Shown here in pieces: positions 10,641 to 22,543 of a DNA stretch of 64,000 nucleotides. The first letter of the stretch is position 1, and each line of letters opens with the position of its first letter. A program made the position numbers and the translations under genes. The notes beneath the pieces are model-generated. The model saw only the letters and a list, made by a program, of their open reading frames with translations. It did no database searches and was not told the DNA's origin. The DNA comes from Zarea fungicola (taxonomy: Eukaryota > Ascomycota > Sordariomycetes > Hypocreales > Cordycipitaceae). Location of the stretch: positions 62,001 to 126,000 of the forward strand of contig FWCC01000123.1 in NCBI GenBank assembly GCA_900169235.1. The letters are read 5' to 3'.

Positions 10641-12934
10641 CTATCTCTCTACCCCAGAAATTAGCGTTTCCAACTCCATCGGGCTGAGAGTGCTCCGTCG
10701 CCTTGATGTCCTCTTGCTGGAGATGCGTATGTCTCGTTTGCGTTTCTGTACCTTGAGCTGTACATCATCTTTACTCGAGGGTTGATCGGCATCAACCTCG
10801 GCCTGCTCAACTTCTGGTTCTTGGATTTGATCGTGAGCTGTAGCAGTACCCACACCATCCTCGACAGGAGCCGAAGCTGACTGAGCGAGGCTTTCGGTAG
10901 GTTTGATGGTGCTTGATCGGCTTCTTGCGGCTTGAAGCTTTGCCCGTACGCGCGCAGCATCAGCTTCGGATGCGGCAAGCTTCGCTGCAATGTTGGACAT
11001 GGTCAGAGGGCTCTGCTGTAAGGCTGGCTCAGCAGGCCTCGGGAAAGGTTGATGCGGAGTAGGCCGACCTGACGAGCGTTTCGCGGCAGCTAGCTCTGTT
11101 ACTTTGTGCAGCTTCGTCTCCGGCTGCGCCTCTCGACCCGATTCAAGCTGTGATTTCGTTGTCACTTCCGGCTTTTCCATTGGTTGCTTCTCGACTGGTT
11201 GAACAGGTTTAGACTCGTGTGTTGGAACGGGTTTGGAAACAAGAGCTTCCTCCATAGAGATAACTCGCGTTGGGGGCCGCACATTTGCTTTAGGCTCAAA
11301 CACTCTGCTGGCGATGCGGCTAGGTCGTCGGCTGGGCTGCTCAAGGCTTCTCTTTTGCACGTGGATTGTTGAACTTGGTCGTTGGCTTGGTGCTGGTAAA
11401 GCGCTGCTTGACGTAGCCTCTGGCTGCTTTCGTTGTCTGACATTCGTCGGTTGCGGTTGTTCTCGTGAACCTCTGTTTCCGGCCGATGACGACTTTCGAA
11501 GCGGACTAAGCCGAGGAGGTTCTGGTAGAGGAGTGGACTTCCGAGAGACCTCCTCCGTCTTTGTTTCCTCACTTTCAGCATCTTGATCCTCGGGCACCTC
11601 ATACGCAGCCTCTTTTTCAGTCCCTTCATCATATGCCTCCATTTCCACTTCTGCCTCTCCCTCGTTTCGGTCCTCTTGGTTCTCGTAACATTCAGATTCA
11701 TCTTCACTTTGATCATAGGCGCTATCATCCCCGTATGTAGCCGAATCTTCTTTTTCTCCGAGGTTTTCTTCGAGTAATGGTCCCAGCGTAGAGTCACCGA
11801 TGGTGTTTGCCGTCCCCGTCAGTCTCACGGATCCCAAGCGGAATCCCAGCTTCAGCTCGTCTTCTCGAATCGGACTGCCTCCTGCGGCCATTCTCTTTCT
11901 CCATCCGTCGATTAACAGCATGGCATCTTTCCACCTCGTCTCCATCTTGATCCAGCCTTCTTTCAGTCGATTAATTTCCTCTTCGCGGACCACGACCTCT
12001 TCGTTTGGCACGAAGGAAGGATTGTTCAAAATGAATTGCATATGCTCCATGATGGATTCCAGCTCGCTGGACATTTCTTCAAAGCTCTGTTGTTGATGGC
12101 CCTGCGTGATTTCCGGTCTTCCTTCGTCCCATCCGCTCATCTCTCTCAACTGTTCCATGACGTCTGACATGAGTGCCAAAACAGTCTCATTCTCCTCGCT
12201 CAGATTCTGCGACAGCTTCGCCAGCGACACCGTGGATTCGCCACGCAGGCTATAATCATCCGACATCAATATACTAGTAGACTTCGTCGGCGATGGGAGC
12301 TCCTCATTCACGTTGCCCGTGACTGTAATCGTCGTAATGGCAGGGTTACTGCGCGCACCGCGCGCCCGGCCGGCCTCGCCGAGTTGCTTCTTCAGCGTGT
12401 CAATCTGCCGATCGCGACGACGCACCTCTGTCGCGCACGATGTCCGTGTCTGTGCCACGAGTGCTTTTGTTCGCGCCAGCTGCTCTTTGAGCCCGCGCAC
12501 AGTCGCCTCGGCCGACTTGAGCTGCGTCTTGGCGGCGTTCTCGGCCGCCGTCGCAATCTCGAGCTTGCGCTGGGCGTCGGCGTTTTTTTCATCGAGCTTA
12601 GCAATGTCGCTGATACATTTTATATTTTCGGCTCGCAAAGAGCGCATCGTAGTGGAAAGCAACTCCCTGTTTTGGTCATCACGCTTAAATAGCATTGTCA
12701 GTTGTGTATCAAATAAAAAAAAGCTAATGTTATGCAGAGAAGGGTACCGCTTACGTCGCGCCGTAAAATCAAGTCATTCACGACACTGATTATACGCCCG
12801 GCAGTTACTGAGATGTCCTCGCTCTTTCCGTGGCCGGCGAAGTCTATCGTTTGACCATCTCGTAGCAGGCCACGAGCCAGCAGCTGGTTGTTGATGTACG
12901 CCGAGGCGGTTCGCAGGTTTTCCACCTCGACCAT
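10641..12934 (-). CDS. TinC / ADIP-like coiled-coil protein (NIMA-interacting type)
   Basis: Two exons, 12934-12755 and 12683-10641, separated by a 71-bp GTAAGC...TTTAAG intron, give about 740 residues. The N-terminal 60 residues contain NLRTASAYINNQLLARGLLR and then SVVNDLILRRDRDDQNRE across the splice. This is the pattern of the afadin/alpha-actinin-binding (ADIP) domain found in Aspergillus TinC, a partner of the mitotic kinase NIMA. Residues about 70-150 form a charged coiled coil. After it come a conserved helical block (EEINRLKEGWIKMETRWKDA), an acidic stretch rich in E and D, and a basic, serine- and proline-rich tail ending in KR-rich sequence. The chosen ATG gives MVEVENLR. Family assignment is by pattern; a spindle-pole or mitotic role is inference from TinC. 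Confidence 0.75.
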
Positions 12935-13598
12935 GATGGCAAGATGCAACGGTGAAGCAATCGATTGGGTCGCTTCTGTCGCCGCTTCCCTGTCTGTGGT
13001 TAATTCAAGTGCGATTTGAAGTCAGTACGGAGTATGTCTACGCTAAACAGATTGTTTGGTTGCCAGGTGGGGGAAAGTAAACAATGACGATTTCGCGCGC
13101 CCCACACCTTGCCGATAGTGGTGGGTGGTTATCGGAACATTTTGGCTTGAAAGACCTGCCAGCGTATTGATATAGTCCATACTTTGAATTTTTTGAATTT
13201 TTATGTACATGATCGTTGAATATATACAGCCCAAGTAAATGGACGAATCACACAAGGCCAATTGGCTTGCGGATGAAATCGGTGTATCGAGTGAATGAAT
13301 AAATGTAGCTGTTTGAAGCCATGCAAATTCTCCTATCCCTGTAGTATTTTGCTTATAAAACTTGAATTAGCAAAAATTCATGCATGTTTTTGGGGAAGTA
13401 GAGCGGATATTCAATATGAATTTCAGACAAAATGAGAAGATTTTGGTAACGCGGTTGTCTTCACCATGGGGCAAAAGGCAGCTACACCGATTACACTCTG
13501 ATGGCCCCGCGGCGTCATCCTGGTCGGGTAAAGAAAAGTGCTGGATTAGAAGACTTACGCTGTATGTTCCATGTGTCTGTCCCTCTCTACCGTTTTCC
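12935..13598. other. Intergenic region, no gene seen
   Basis: Between the TinC-like ATG and the RRP7 stop. One TACGGAGTA motif lies at 13025-13033. Otherwise it is A/T-rich with no recognisable coding or RNA feature. Confidence 0.5.
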
Positions 13599-14552
13599 TC
13601 ACGTTTCCGGCCTGAATTTGACACGTTTCTCCTTCATGGCGTTGACCTTTTCCCTGTCCTGCTGAAATCTCCTCATGAGACCAGCTTGCTCCTCCTTGCG
13701 GCGCGCCCGTAGCTGGAAGCGATAGAAGTCCTGCATGTCCGACTTCTTCTTGGTGTCCCGCTCCACCATGCGGCGTTTGGCTTCCTCGGCCTCGTGCTTG
13801 CTCGCCGGCGCCGTGCGGCCTCCGCGCGTCACTGTAACGAAGCCGTCCTCGTCAGGCTCGTTGCGGAGTCTCTTGGCCAGCTCGGCCGCCTCCTTCTCCT
13901 TGCGATTGAAGGCGTTGAAGAAGGCGTGCACCGATCGTCGCGCCACGGCCTTGTCCACGCGCGAGTCACGCAGGTGCGCCGATATCCAGGGTACGCCAAG
14001 CGGTGCGACGCCTCGCAGCGGAGATTCATCGTCCTCCCACACAGGAAATTTCTTCGTCTTGTTTGCTTTGGCAATGGCTTTGAGGACCAGCTGCACGCTC
14101 TTGTCGTCGGCAAGGAGAACGACCGCAGTGCTGCCACTTTGCAGAACCCTTCGTGTCCAGATATCAGGTAGCCGCATGCCTTCTATTTCCTTTTCTTGTT
14201 CTTCAAGATCCAACTCGTCTCGCTTTCGCTTCTTTGCTATCGTATTTATTTTGATGGCTTGTGCAGGATCGAACGACTCAGCTGCCCGGCTGCTGGTCTC
14301 GCCTTCGAATGTGATGCCCTCGAAGCGGCCAGCGCCGACGAGCTGTGTAAATAGGCTGCGAAAGTGCTGCTCTGTGCTGTCGGATGGGACATTCTTGAGA
14401 AAGAGGCTGCGTGAATCATTTACTGTCGCAATCTTCGGCGCATTCCTGCGAATTCGGACCTCATGAACGACGGACTTGGGAAATGACGGACACGACGGCA
14501 TCCGGATCGGCAAGATCACAAATTGTTCGTTGGCTGCTTCCATAGGCGCCAT
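13599..14552 (-). CDS. rrp7: Ribosomal RNA-processing protein 7
   Basis: A single-exon gene of 317 residues. RRP7 acts in the nucleolus on early pre-rRNA cleavages for the small ribosomal subunit. The N-terminal half carries an RRM-like fold with SLFLKNVPSDSTEQHFRSLF near residue 50. The C-terminal third has the RRP7 signature: DGFVTVTRGGR, then the basic DFYRFQLRARRKEEQ and RFQQDREKVNAMKEKR, ending near VKFRPET. I chose the ATG giving MAPMEAANEQF; the frame is open another 21 codons upstream without a better start. The basic C-terminal helix and its position at the extreme C-terminus match the family well. Confidence 0.9.
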   Translation of the reverse strand: MAPMEAANEQFVILPIRMPSCPSFPKSVVHEVRIRRNAPKIATVNDSRSLFLKNVPSDSTEQHFRSLFTQLVGAGRFEGITFEGETSSRAAESFDPAQAIKINTIAKKRKRDELDLEEQEKEIEGMRLPDIWTRRVLQSGSTAVVLLADDKSVQLVLKAIAKANKTKKFPVWEDDESPLRGVAPLGVPWISAHLRDSRVDKAVARRSVHAFFNAFNRKEKEAAELAKRLRNEPDEDGFVTVTRGGRTAPASKHEAEEAKRRMVERDTKKKSDMQDFYRFQLRARRKEEQAGLMRRFQQDREKVNAMKEKRVKFRPET

Positions 14553-14873
14553 ATTGACGCTTCTGAGATTTTCGCAGATCTTTTCTTGAAAATTCGGGAT
14601 GTTGTATGGTAGCAAATTATGAATTCAGTAGCAGGTTCTGGTGGCTGCGGAGGAAAAAAAAGGCACTACCGATTTTATCGATAAGAACCACATCGAGTCG
14701 TAGCAAGTCGTAAATAGTACGTGTTAATGAATTTATATACATCAGAAAATAAACGATCTGCAATCTTACAGAAAAATTATGTAAATCGCTTTAATATATA
14801 TGCCACTATTGTAATCGTTGCACTCATTCGCATTTTCTGATGAGGCTATTCTAATTTATTCTACGTTGACACA
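14553..14873. other. A/T-rich intergenic region
   Basis: A 320-bp A/T-rich spacer between RRP7 and the stop of the MOSC fusion gene, both on the minus strand. It must include the RRP7 promoter. No gene or RNA seen. Confidence 0.5.
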
Positions 14874-16602
14874 CTATACCTCCAAGACGATTCTGCCAAT
14901 GCCACGACTCACACAAGCAAGCATACTAGAATTCTGCTCCTCTGGTACCAGCGCACTGCCTCTGTGATCTACCTGACCGCTTTTGAGGGAAATCTTACAG
15001 GTACCACAATTGCCAACCTCACAGCTCGAGGGGAAGTCCTTGAATTCCCGCCGCAGCACTTCCAGCAGGCTTTCGTCTTCACCCACCTGGAGAGTCTTGT
15101 TGCCTCTGTTGGCCACTACTACCTCAAAAGGGTTACCTGAGACATCAGCAGTGAAGGCCTCGTAGTGCACTTCTTCATGCGAGAGGCCATTCTCTTCCAC
15201 CGCGGCTTTCGCTGCTTCCATCATTCGCGGAGGGCCGCATACATATAGTTTGCTATTCCAGGGCAGCAACTTGACAATGCGGGATATATCCATGCGTTCG
15301 CCGCGAGACTTGTCGTATACAACAACTCTATCGCGGAACTGTGTGGTCCTGTCGAGAAAAGCAGCCTCCTCACCCGCGCGGACGGCATAGTGCAGCTCAA
15401 GGCTGTAGTTGATTTTGTGAACTTTCTGCATAATGGCAAGGAAGGCGGTGATGCCGATGCCACCGACAATGTAGACATGATTGCTCGCCATGGAGCCGTG
15501 CTTGACGTCTGTCGTCATGCGACCGACTTCAATAGTATCGCCGGCTTTGACATTATTATGAATATACCGGGAGCCGCCTCGACTCTTTTCGTCGAGAGCG
15601 ATGCCAAGTTCAAACTTATTGCCAATCCCCACGCCTTCCTCGTCTCCAGAGACTAGGGAATATGTTCGAATCATGCCATTGCCCAGCCTCAGCCTCACAT
15701 GTGCACCCAGAAGAGACTTGGGCAGCGTCTCGTCCACCTCTTCTGCCTCGAGCGTCAATGAAATGATTCTTGGCGCCTCTGCCTTGCGAGCCACAACGTT
15801 GAACTTCCGCCAGACCTCCTCAACTTTGGGCACCTCCTTGCGGCGCGCCTTGGCCACACGTCTCTTAAACATGCCGCGGCTCTCCTCTCCCAGCGCATCA
15901 ATCGCGGCCAGTTTCTCATTCATCTCGGCATTCTCTGTGTCGCGGTGTAGGTACTCCTGCACCCTCTCCACCGTCCACTCTGGCCACTTGCGTTCAACGA
16001 GACGCACCTCGTCGCCCGCTGCCACGGTACCTTCACGCACGACTCTGTAGTACCACCCCGTGCGGCTCGTCTGGTAAGTCGCGGGCGCAAAGTTTTTGAG
16101 TGCGAACCGGTGGTTGAGCTTGTAGCACGGCTGCCGGGGCAGTGAGACCTGGAGCTGTAGGCTGTCGCCGAACTGAATAATGTCCCCAATGCAGACGTTA
16201 CGCTCATTCATGTGCGCCGTGACAAAGTTCTCCCCGAATCCGCCAGGGACAAACTTCTCGGCGCGTTCCGGGTAGCTCTTGCGCCAGTCTGGGTAGTGGG
16301 TAGAGCAATCTAATTCAGTTCCGTGTGAGACGATATGTGTGGTAAGAAAGGCTGGCAAAGCCAAAGAAGCAATCAAATCACTTACAGCCTAAAATGGCCT
16401 TGTCGGGACCTCCATGAAATGTTAAATCGTGCCAATCACCTTCAATACCCAGTTTGCCAACCTTGACGGGAGACGGTAGAATTTGCTTGTCAATCCCAGA
16501 CAGAGCGTTAATCCCCGCCAGCTGCTTCTTTCCGGAGGCGCGAATCTCCAGAAGCCGATCAACCTGGAACGGCGCCGCCCAGTTTATATCGGAATTCAGC
16601 AT
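14874..16602 (-). CDS. MOSC - ferredoxin reductase - [2Fe-2S] fusion oxidoreductase
   Basis: Two exons, 16602-16386 and 16309-14874, encode 550 residues with three domains in order. The first is a MOSC domain (about 1-210) with DWHDLTFHGGPDKAIL, PGGFGENF and the RQPCYKL block whose cysteine is the likely molybdenum ligand or sulfur carrier. The second is a flavodoxin/ferredoxin-reductase module (about 240-455) with RTYSLVS, GGIGITAFLAIMQ and YVCGPPRMM for flavin and NAD(P)H. The third is a C-terminal plant-type ferredoxin domain with C-x4-C-x2-C (CEVGNCGTC) and a distal LACVS cysteine. The 76-bp intron has a GTAAGT donor and ATTAG acceptor, and splicing restores the conserved region after HGGPDKAILG. 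Longer N-terminal frame exists but has no ATG. The function is probably molybdenum-linked reduction of N-hydroxylated or similar substrates, which is inference. Confidence 0.87.
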
Positions 16603-17223
16603 AGGAACAGACAATTGTTTCCAAATATGGTTATATCCAGCAAAGGAGTAAAGTAGCCACACATTCAAGAGGATGTGTTAGTGAAGTGGTGCGCCCGTGA
16701 AATTGGGCTTCTATTACCAATGACACCACCCGCTCAATTGCCATGTGTTTATAAACTAGTCTGTACAGTGCGGAAGCTACGTCAAGAGTGCTGGTAGCTG
16801 ATTACTCACACTGTCTGCATGGGGAAAGGATACGGATACCATTCGCATTTGAACAGCCTTATTTTACAAAACCCACAGGAGTGGGACACAGTCGGCAAGA
16901 AGGGTTGATTGGGTGTGTCATATCATGTTAGCAGGTAAACTGTGGCCGGGATTATCAGGCTAACTACTATTTGGAATCAACGCTCGCCGGCTTTTCTCCA
17001 GGCTGCTCGCAGACCGACTCTGCGGTCTATGTGAAGTTATAAATATTCATTTGCATAACATGCTGCGAGTTATCCTACTTGACACTAAATATTTACTTGC
17101 GCCAATTCCGATTCCCATCTATTAAGAGTAAACATTGGCATTCATGACTGTTTTCCGAAGCGTAATCCGCTTTCACATCAAATTACAACAACGTACTAGT
17201 TGCGGCCGTCTCAATTGAGTTTC
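16603..17223. other. Intergenic region, no gene seen
   Basis: This includes the promoter of the MOSC fusion gene and the 3' flank of RVS167. No coding or RNA feature was recognised. Confidence 0.5.
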
Positions 17224-18683
17224 TCATGGAAGCTGGACATAGTTGCCTGTAAAGAGTTAGTTACGACCATGGATTTGAAAAGGAAATCTATCGACAAAAT
17301 TCTTACCAGGAAATTGGCCTTCCTTGCCACGTAGTCTACCCGTCCACCACTCATTGTCATTTTGTGTTCTTTGGACAATCTCAATGACGTCGCCGGCCGA
17401 AAAGCTAAGATCGCCATCCGCCTGAGCAGCAAAATCATATAGCGCAGTCACCATTTCTGCCTGCTTGGCACCAGCTAGACGGCTGGGCTTGGGCTTTGGC
17501 GGCGGAGGCTTCGATTTCGCCGCCGCGACCATGGTCATGCTGTTGTTGCCAGGACTGTAGGGCGGGGGCGCCGACTCGGACGATGTCGAGACTGGGCGCT
17601 TGTACCCGCCAACCTTTGGGCTGGCTTTTGAAGCTGCTGTGCTACTGGTGTCATTGCCGTAGGTGAGAAGAGCAGGCTGTTTGCCGCCCTCCAGAGCTGG
17701 TCGCGCCTGATACTTGACTGGGCGTCGTTGGCCTGTCGTCTTGAACCGACATATGGAGAGTGCCTCGACCTGCTCTTGGATATCGCCACGCTTCTCATGG
17801 AAGGCGTCCTCGATTTCCTTGGTCAAGTCAAAATACCCAATATCACATCGCTGCATCCGTTCGTGTAGGGTGTAGAAAATGTTGAGCTGCATGTAATAGA
17901 ATGATTGGAAGAGCGGCTGGATAAACTCGGCTTCGAGGTGGAACAGCTTTGGCAGCTCGTCCTTCAATAGAGCGTTAAAGTACTCGAAATCCTGTGTGGC
18001 CTGCTCAACTTCGCCTTCTGCTTTCCACATGGCCTTTTCGTCCTTTGCTGAACGCTCCTTCTTGTCTTGCAGTTTCTTCAGCGCGGCACGATGACGATCG
18101 TAGTCGAGCTGTTTGTGGTCGCGTTTTTGTGCCGTCTTTCGAATGACCTTGATGATGTCGAGCAGCTCGTTTGCCGGTCTAATGACCCTAGTCTCGATCA
18201 TATCCAGCTCGGGAGCCAGCGTTTCCTGCAGCTCCTTGACAATGGCCTCGTACTCTTCGCACGCCTCGATCCCCTCAGGGTTGCCCTCTGGCTTGATGGA
18301 ATTCGGATCCGAGACGCGGCCGGAGATGGGCTTGTAGATTTCCGTCATGGCCTGGCTGAAGCCGATCTGGTGGTTGAGCATGCCATTGATGGCGTTGAAG
18401 TATTTCTGCGACTCGACGTGAAGCTTCTTGGTCGCGTTCTCGAGCTCCTGGAATCGGCGCTCGGCATCTATGTAAACCGCATCCTTGGTGTGCTCTCCAA
18501 TGTTGAACTTGGCCTTGAACTGCTGAGGTGCCTGTGGTGTTGCCTGTTAGCTTAACCGCAACGAAATGCGCACATGGTGGTGTGGTGGTGGAGGGGCGAC
18601 GGGAGCAGCGAACAGTGCCTGCGTCACAGGAGGGGTCAATCGCTTACTCGGACCATGCTCTTGGAAAACCCTTTGAAACTCAT
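17224..18683 (-). CDS. rvs167: BAR-SH3 endocytosis protein, amphiphysin-like
   Basis: Three exons (18683-18648, 18531-17307, 17246-17224) give 427 residues. The first exon is 12 codons (MSFKGFSKSMVR) and the last only 23 nt, ending GNYVQLP. The N-terminal BAR domain (about 10-245) has the RVS pattern: FNIGEHTKDAVYIDAERRF, a long basic and acidic coiled coil and YYMQLNIFYTLHERM. A proline- and serine-rich linker with PPPPKPKPSR follows. The C-terminal SH3 domain (about 365-427) reads ALYDFAAQADGDLSFSAGD, then WWTGRLRGKEGQFPGNYV. The protein would bend membranes at endocytic and actin patches. It is transcribed away from NFS1, with a 1.3-kb shared upstream region. The donors GTAAGC and GTAAGA and CAG acceptors keep the frame throughout. 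Confidence 0.93.
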
Positions 18684-20016
18684 TGTGGGCAGTTTTTATT
18701 CTCAGTTGCTCAGAGTATAGTGGGATGTCTGTAGTAGAGAGCGGCCGTCACAGGCGACCAGTTTGCCGCGAGTGGTATGTGCTGGTTTGCGGGATACCAG
18801 CGTTCAAGAGTTGGTGGGCGGCGGAAGCAGATTAAATCGCTGCACTTGGAGAGCCGCCGACCTGGGCTTTGGCCTAGACCGGTGACGACAGTGCCGTGGC
18901 TATGCTAGTGTGGCGCAAGGTTCCGGATCTGCCCTGTCTGATAGCCGTAGGCTCACTGCAATAAATGCGCGGTAGTATACTTCACTAAATTGACTAGGTT
19001 GTTGGACGGATGGCTACTAAAGATTAATGAAGGCTCTTCTTGCTACAACTCCTACAGCCTACAGCGAGAGCAAAGAATGCTGTCCTGGCATTGATCAGTA
19101 CTAACATGCGGGCTGGTACAAGCAAACAGGTCGGCTTGGCCGGATGGGCTCTAGTAAAATACAACACAGAGACTTAATAATTTCTTACATGGGCTAGTAA
19201 AGTCGCACAGAATGTATTCTGTTGTCTGCGTAGCAAAAAAACTTGATACTAGATAGCCAGTGACTGAGCGTGGAGTTGGTGTTCGAGTTGAGCCCGCAAT
19301 CAGATCGACGCGACTGCAGATTTCCCAAGCTGGCCCAACCGCCCGCGAACAACCAATATTTCAGCTTACACATTTGAGTAGTTACAACTGCGGTTGAAAA
19401 GAATGCAGACTTCTACTTTTGTAATATTCTGTAGTGTAAAATTTGATGAGCCCACGTCATTGAACGAACTTCTCTCCTTCCAAAAGCCAAAGCAGCAATG
19501 CATTTTAAATCAAAACTCATTTCTCTGCTCCAGTTCCAGTTGCAGTTGCAGTTTGAACCATACTGCAGTACTATTTACCTGTACATGGTGTGATGATGAA
19601 CGGTAGCTGGCATATCAGTCGTAAACTGTACTCCGATTGGCGGCCCGAGATCGATGGTTTCGGGTTAGGCTATGAGACTCTAAAATCATCAAGGCCGTTT
19701 CTTAAGACGTGCTTTTCCGAACATCTCCGCATACCACTTATGCTAGTCAAGGTGTGTCAGAACATAGTCCCTAGAGATCAGTCCGGTGGTGAATCAAGCG
19801 TGGAGGCGGCGTGTAATGCATCCAACGCCTTCACGCGAGTGCCAACGGCCAGCCAATCAGGTAGTGTGCAATCTGACCCCACTTAACCCCGACTCCGAGC
19901 CGAAGCTGACCTAACATTTTCTCGACTTTTGCCATGGCGAAGAAAAGTTGTGTGCTCTCAACTCTGCTCCTTCATATCTCTCCACCAACATCCATCGGGT
20001 CATTTGTAACACAACA
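18684..20016. other. Divergent intergenic region between RVS167 and NFS1
   Basis: 1.3 kb upstream of both a minus-strand and a plus-strand gene, so it holds both promoters. No reading frame has recognisable content and no RNA gene was seen. Confidence 0.5.
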
Positions 20017-21768
20017 ATGGCTAGCCTTTCATCGTGTGCGCTGCGCTCAGCAACTCGCCTGGGCCACAGCTCAGCGCTGAGCGTGTCTCTCAAGAGCTCT
20101 GCGTGCGCAACTGCGACACTGAGTTCCAGGAGGCGCACATATGTTACACAGTCACAACCTAATAATGCTCGAGTCGAGACAGCCATCAAGCTGGATAAAA
20201 AGGACTTTGCTGGCATTCCGCCTTCAATGGTGCAGAATGGCAATGAGATAAAGATTAGCCCCATGGCAGGTATGTTGCCCCTTGAGCTCACAAATTCACG
20301 CAGAGACGTGGCCGCTAACGTGAACCTGCAGAGGTCCTGAAGGACGCTGCCGTCATGGAGGAGGGCCAAAGGCCCATCTACCTGGATATGCAGGCGACAA
20401 CACCTGTTGACCCGCGAGTGCTCGATGCCATGATTCCATACTACGTCGGTGTCTACGGAAACCCGCACTCCCGAACACACGCATACGGCTGGGAGAGTGA
20501 AAAGGCTGTTGAGGAGGCTCGTGAACACATTGCCAGCCTCATCGGTGCCGACCCCAAAGAGATTATCTTGACCAGTGGCGCGACGGAGAGTAATAATATG
20601 AGCATCAAAGGTGTCGCCCGCTTTTTTGGCCGCTCCGGCAAGAAGAGACACATCATCACAACGCAGACTGAGCACAAGTGCGTGCTTGATAGCTGCAGAC
20701 ATCTTCAAGATGAGGGGTTTGAAGTTACATACTTGCCAGTACAAAATAATGGCCTGATTAATATGGACGACCTCAAGGCCGCTATCCGCCCGGAGACAGC
20801 CCTAGTCAGCATTATGGCTGTCAACAACGAAATCGGTGTCATTCAGCCTATGGAAGAGATTGGCAAGCTTTGCCGTCAAAATAAAATCTTCTTCCACACC
20901 GACGCCGCACAGGCTGTCGGCAAGATTGAGCTTGACGTCAATGCCATGAACATTGACCTAATGTCAATTTCCTCCCACAAGATTTACGGCCCCAAGGGTA
21001 TCGGTGCCTGCTACGTTCGACGACGACCTCGTGTCCGTCTTGACCCTCTCATCACTGGTGGTGGACAAGAGCGAGGCCTGCGCAGTGGTACTCTAGCGCC
21101 TCCCCTAGTTGTAGGTTTCGGCGAGGCGTGCCGTATCGCCAAGCAAGAAATGAAGGTAAGTCTCAGCTGCTCTTGTTTTCCCCTTCTTTACTTCATGATG
21201 AGTTGCTCTACATGCATGGCTTTCTGAATGGCCTGTGACAGGGCCGTTTTTTGTTGATCAAAGCGTTTGTCTGATTGTTATTACCGTTACAAATTTAATT
21301 GTGCTACATGGATTTCCTGAGGTCATTTACTAACACAGTGGCCAGTATGACTCGAAGCGCATCAAGGCCATGTCTGATCGCTTGCTGAAAGGTCTCCTCT
21401 CCATGGAGCACACCACCCAGAACGGCGACCCCAAGGCATTCTACCCTGGTTGTGTCAACGTTTCTTTTGCCTACGTCGAGGGCGAGTCGCTCTTGATGGC
21501 TCTCAAGGATATTGCTCTCTCCTCTGGCAGCGCCTGCACGTCTGCCTCTCTAGAGCCCAGTTACGTTCTTCGTGCACTCGGAAACAGTGACGAGAGCGCC
21601 CATAGTAGTATTCGCTTCGGTATCGGCCGTTTCACCACCGAGGCCGAGATTGACTATGTGTTGAAGGCTGTCGAGGAGCGTGTCACATTCCTGCGCGAGT
21701 TGAGTCCGCTCTGGGAATTGGTGCAGGAAGGCATTGACCTGAATACGATTCAATGGAGCCAGCACTAA
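20017..21768 (+). CDS. nfs1: Mitochondrial cysteine desulfurase
   Basis: Three exons (20017-20269, 20332-21155, 21346-21768) give 499 residues, close to yeast Nfs1 (497). NFS1 takes sulfur from cysteine for Fe-S cluster assembly with ISD11 and ISU, and for tRNA thiolation. The first about 45 residues are rich in S, R and A without acids, which is a mitochondrial presequence. The aminotransferase core starts at [16 protein letters not shown], with [19 protein letters not shown] and the PLP lysine in [10 protein letters not shown]. The catalytic cysteine lies in [10 protein letters not shown], and the C-terminus has the conserved [13 protein letters not shown]. Intron 2 is 190 bp. The ATG lies in a good context (acaacaATGG); upstream frame exists but is not needed. 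Confidence 0.96.
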
Positions 21769-22543
21769 AGGACTCAGATGAGGAACTGGGGGGAGAAAGC
21801 AGAACGTCGGGTTGCCATGATTGTGGCAGGAACACGTTTGTAATTCACGTCTGTAATAAGCTTTGTACAATAACGATACCTTTTGTAATCAACGTTCGAT
21901 GGCAGGAAGCCGCGAATACAGAACTAGATTGCCAGCTCATAGAGACGGCCAGTATTGAATACAATGACCAGCGTTGGCAGCTGCCCAAATATGCCAACCA
22001 ATCAGCCACATGTTTCTTTACAATGTTCTGTTTCGATACAATGTTGCATCCCACAAAGCCAGTATTTTTGTGCAACACCGGATTCATGCGTTCGGTGGCG
22101 GCTCATAAGATGGCAGGTTGCTGCAAGCCACAACCACTCTATGGCCCACACCAAATGCGTTTTCTGTGGCTGGCGCCTTGTGCGATCCAACTTCTATGAC
22201 ATCACTATTATGCGATGCGTACTACAGCTGATCCATCCCAGAACCAGTCGTTGCACTAGTAAACTGGAAACGCGTTGGGCAGGGTCATTCGTGGCACATG
22301 CCAGAGAAGGTTCTCGCGGAGGTTTTATTTTCAGGGAAAGAAGTGGTGCCGTGAAGCCGAATGTTGAGCGGGAAGGTATAAAGCTGTGCTGCCTCTCCAC
22401 CTCATATTTTCTGTTTGTTTTGAATTTAGTAACTTTCAATCTTGACTCTCTTGACAATCCTCCCTCTCTTCTCTACTGGGTCTATTATCCATCATACACA
22501 ATCAGCAATCAGAAATCAGAAATCAGAAATCAGAACCGCCACC
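21769..22543. other. Intergenic region with heptamer repeat near its right end
   Basis: The 3' flank of NFS1 and promoter and leader of the CsbD-like gene. An AATCAGA heptamer is repeated about four times at 22507-22536, only about 8 bp upstream of the next ATG and thus likely within the leader. No other feature seen. Confidence 0.5.
22507..22536 (+). repeat. Heptamer (AATCAGA) tandem repeat in 5' leader
   Basis: Four near-perfect copies of the 7-bp unit end just before the Kozak-like CCGCCACCATG of the CsbD-like gene. Repeat length is likely to vary between strains. Confidence 0.7.

Noticed and set aside
9863..10664. Several 70-114-codon plus-strand frames
   Set aside because: Contain A/T-rich direct repeats and no domain.
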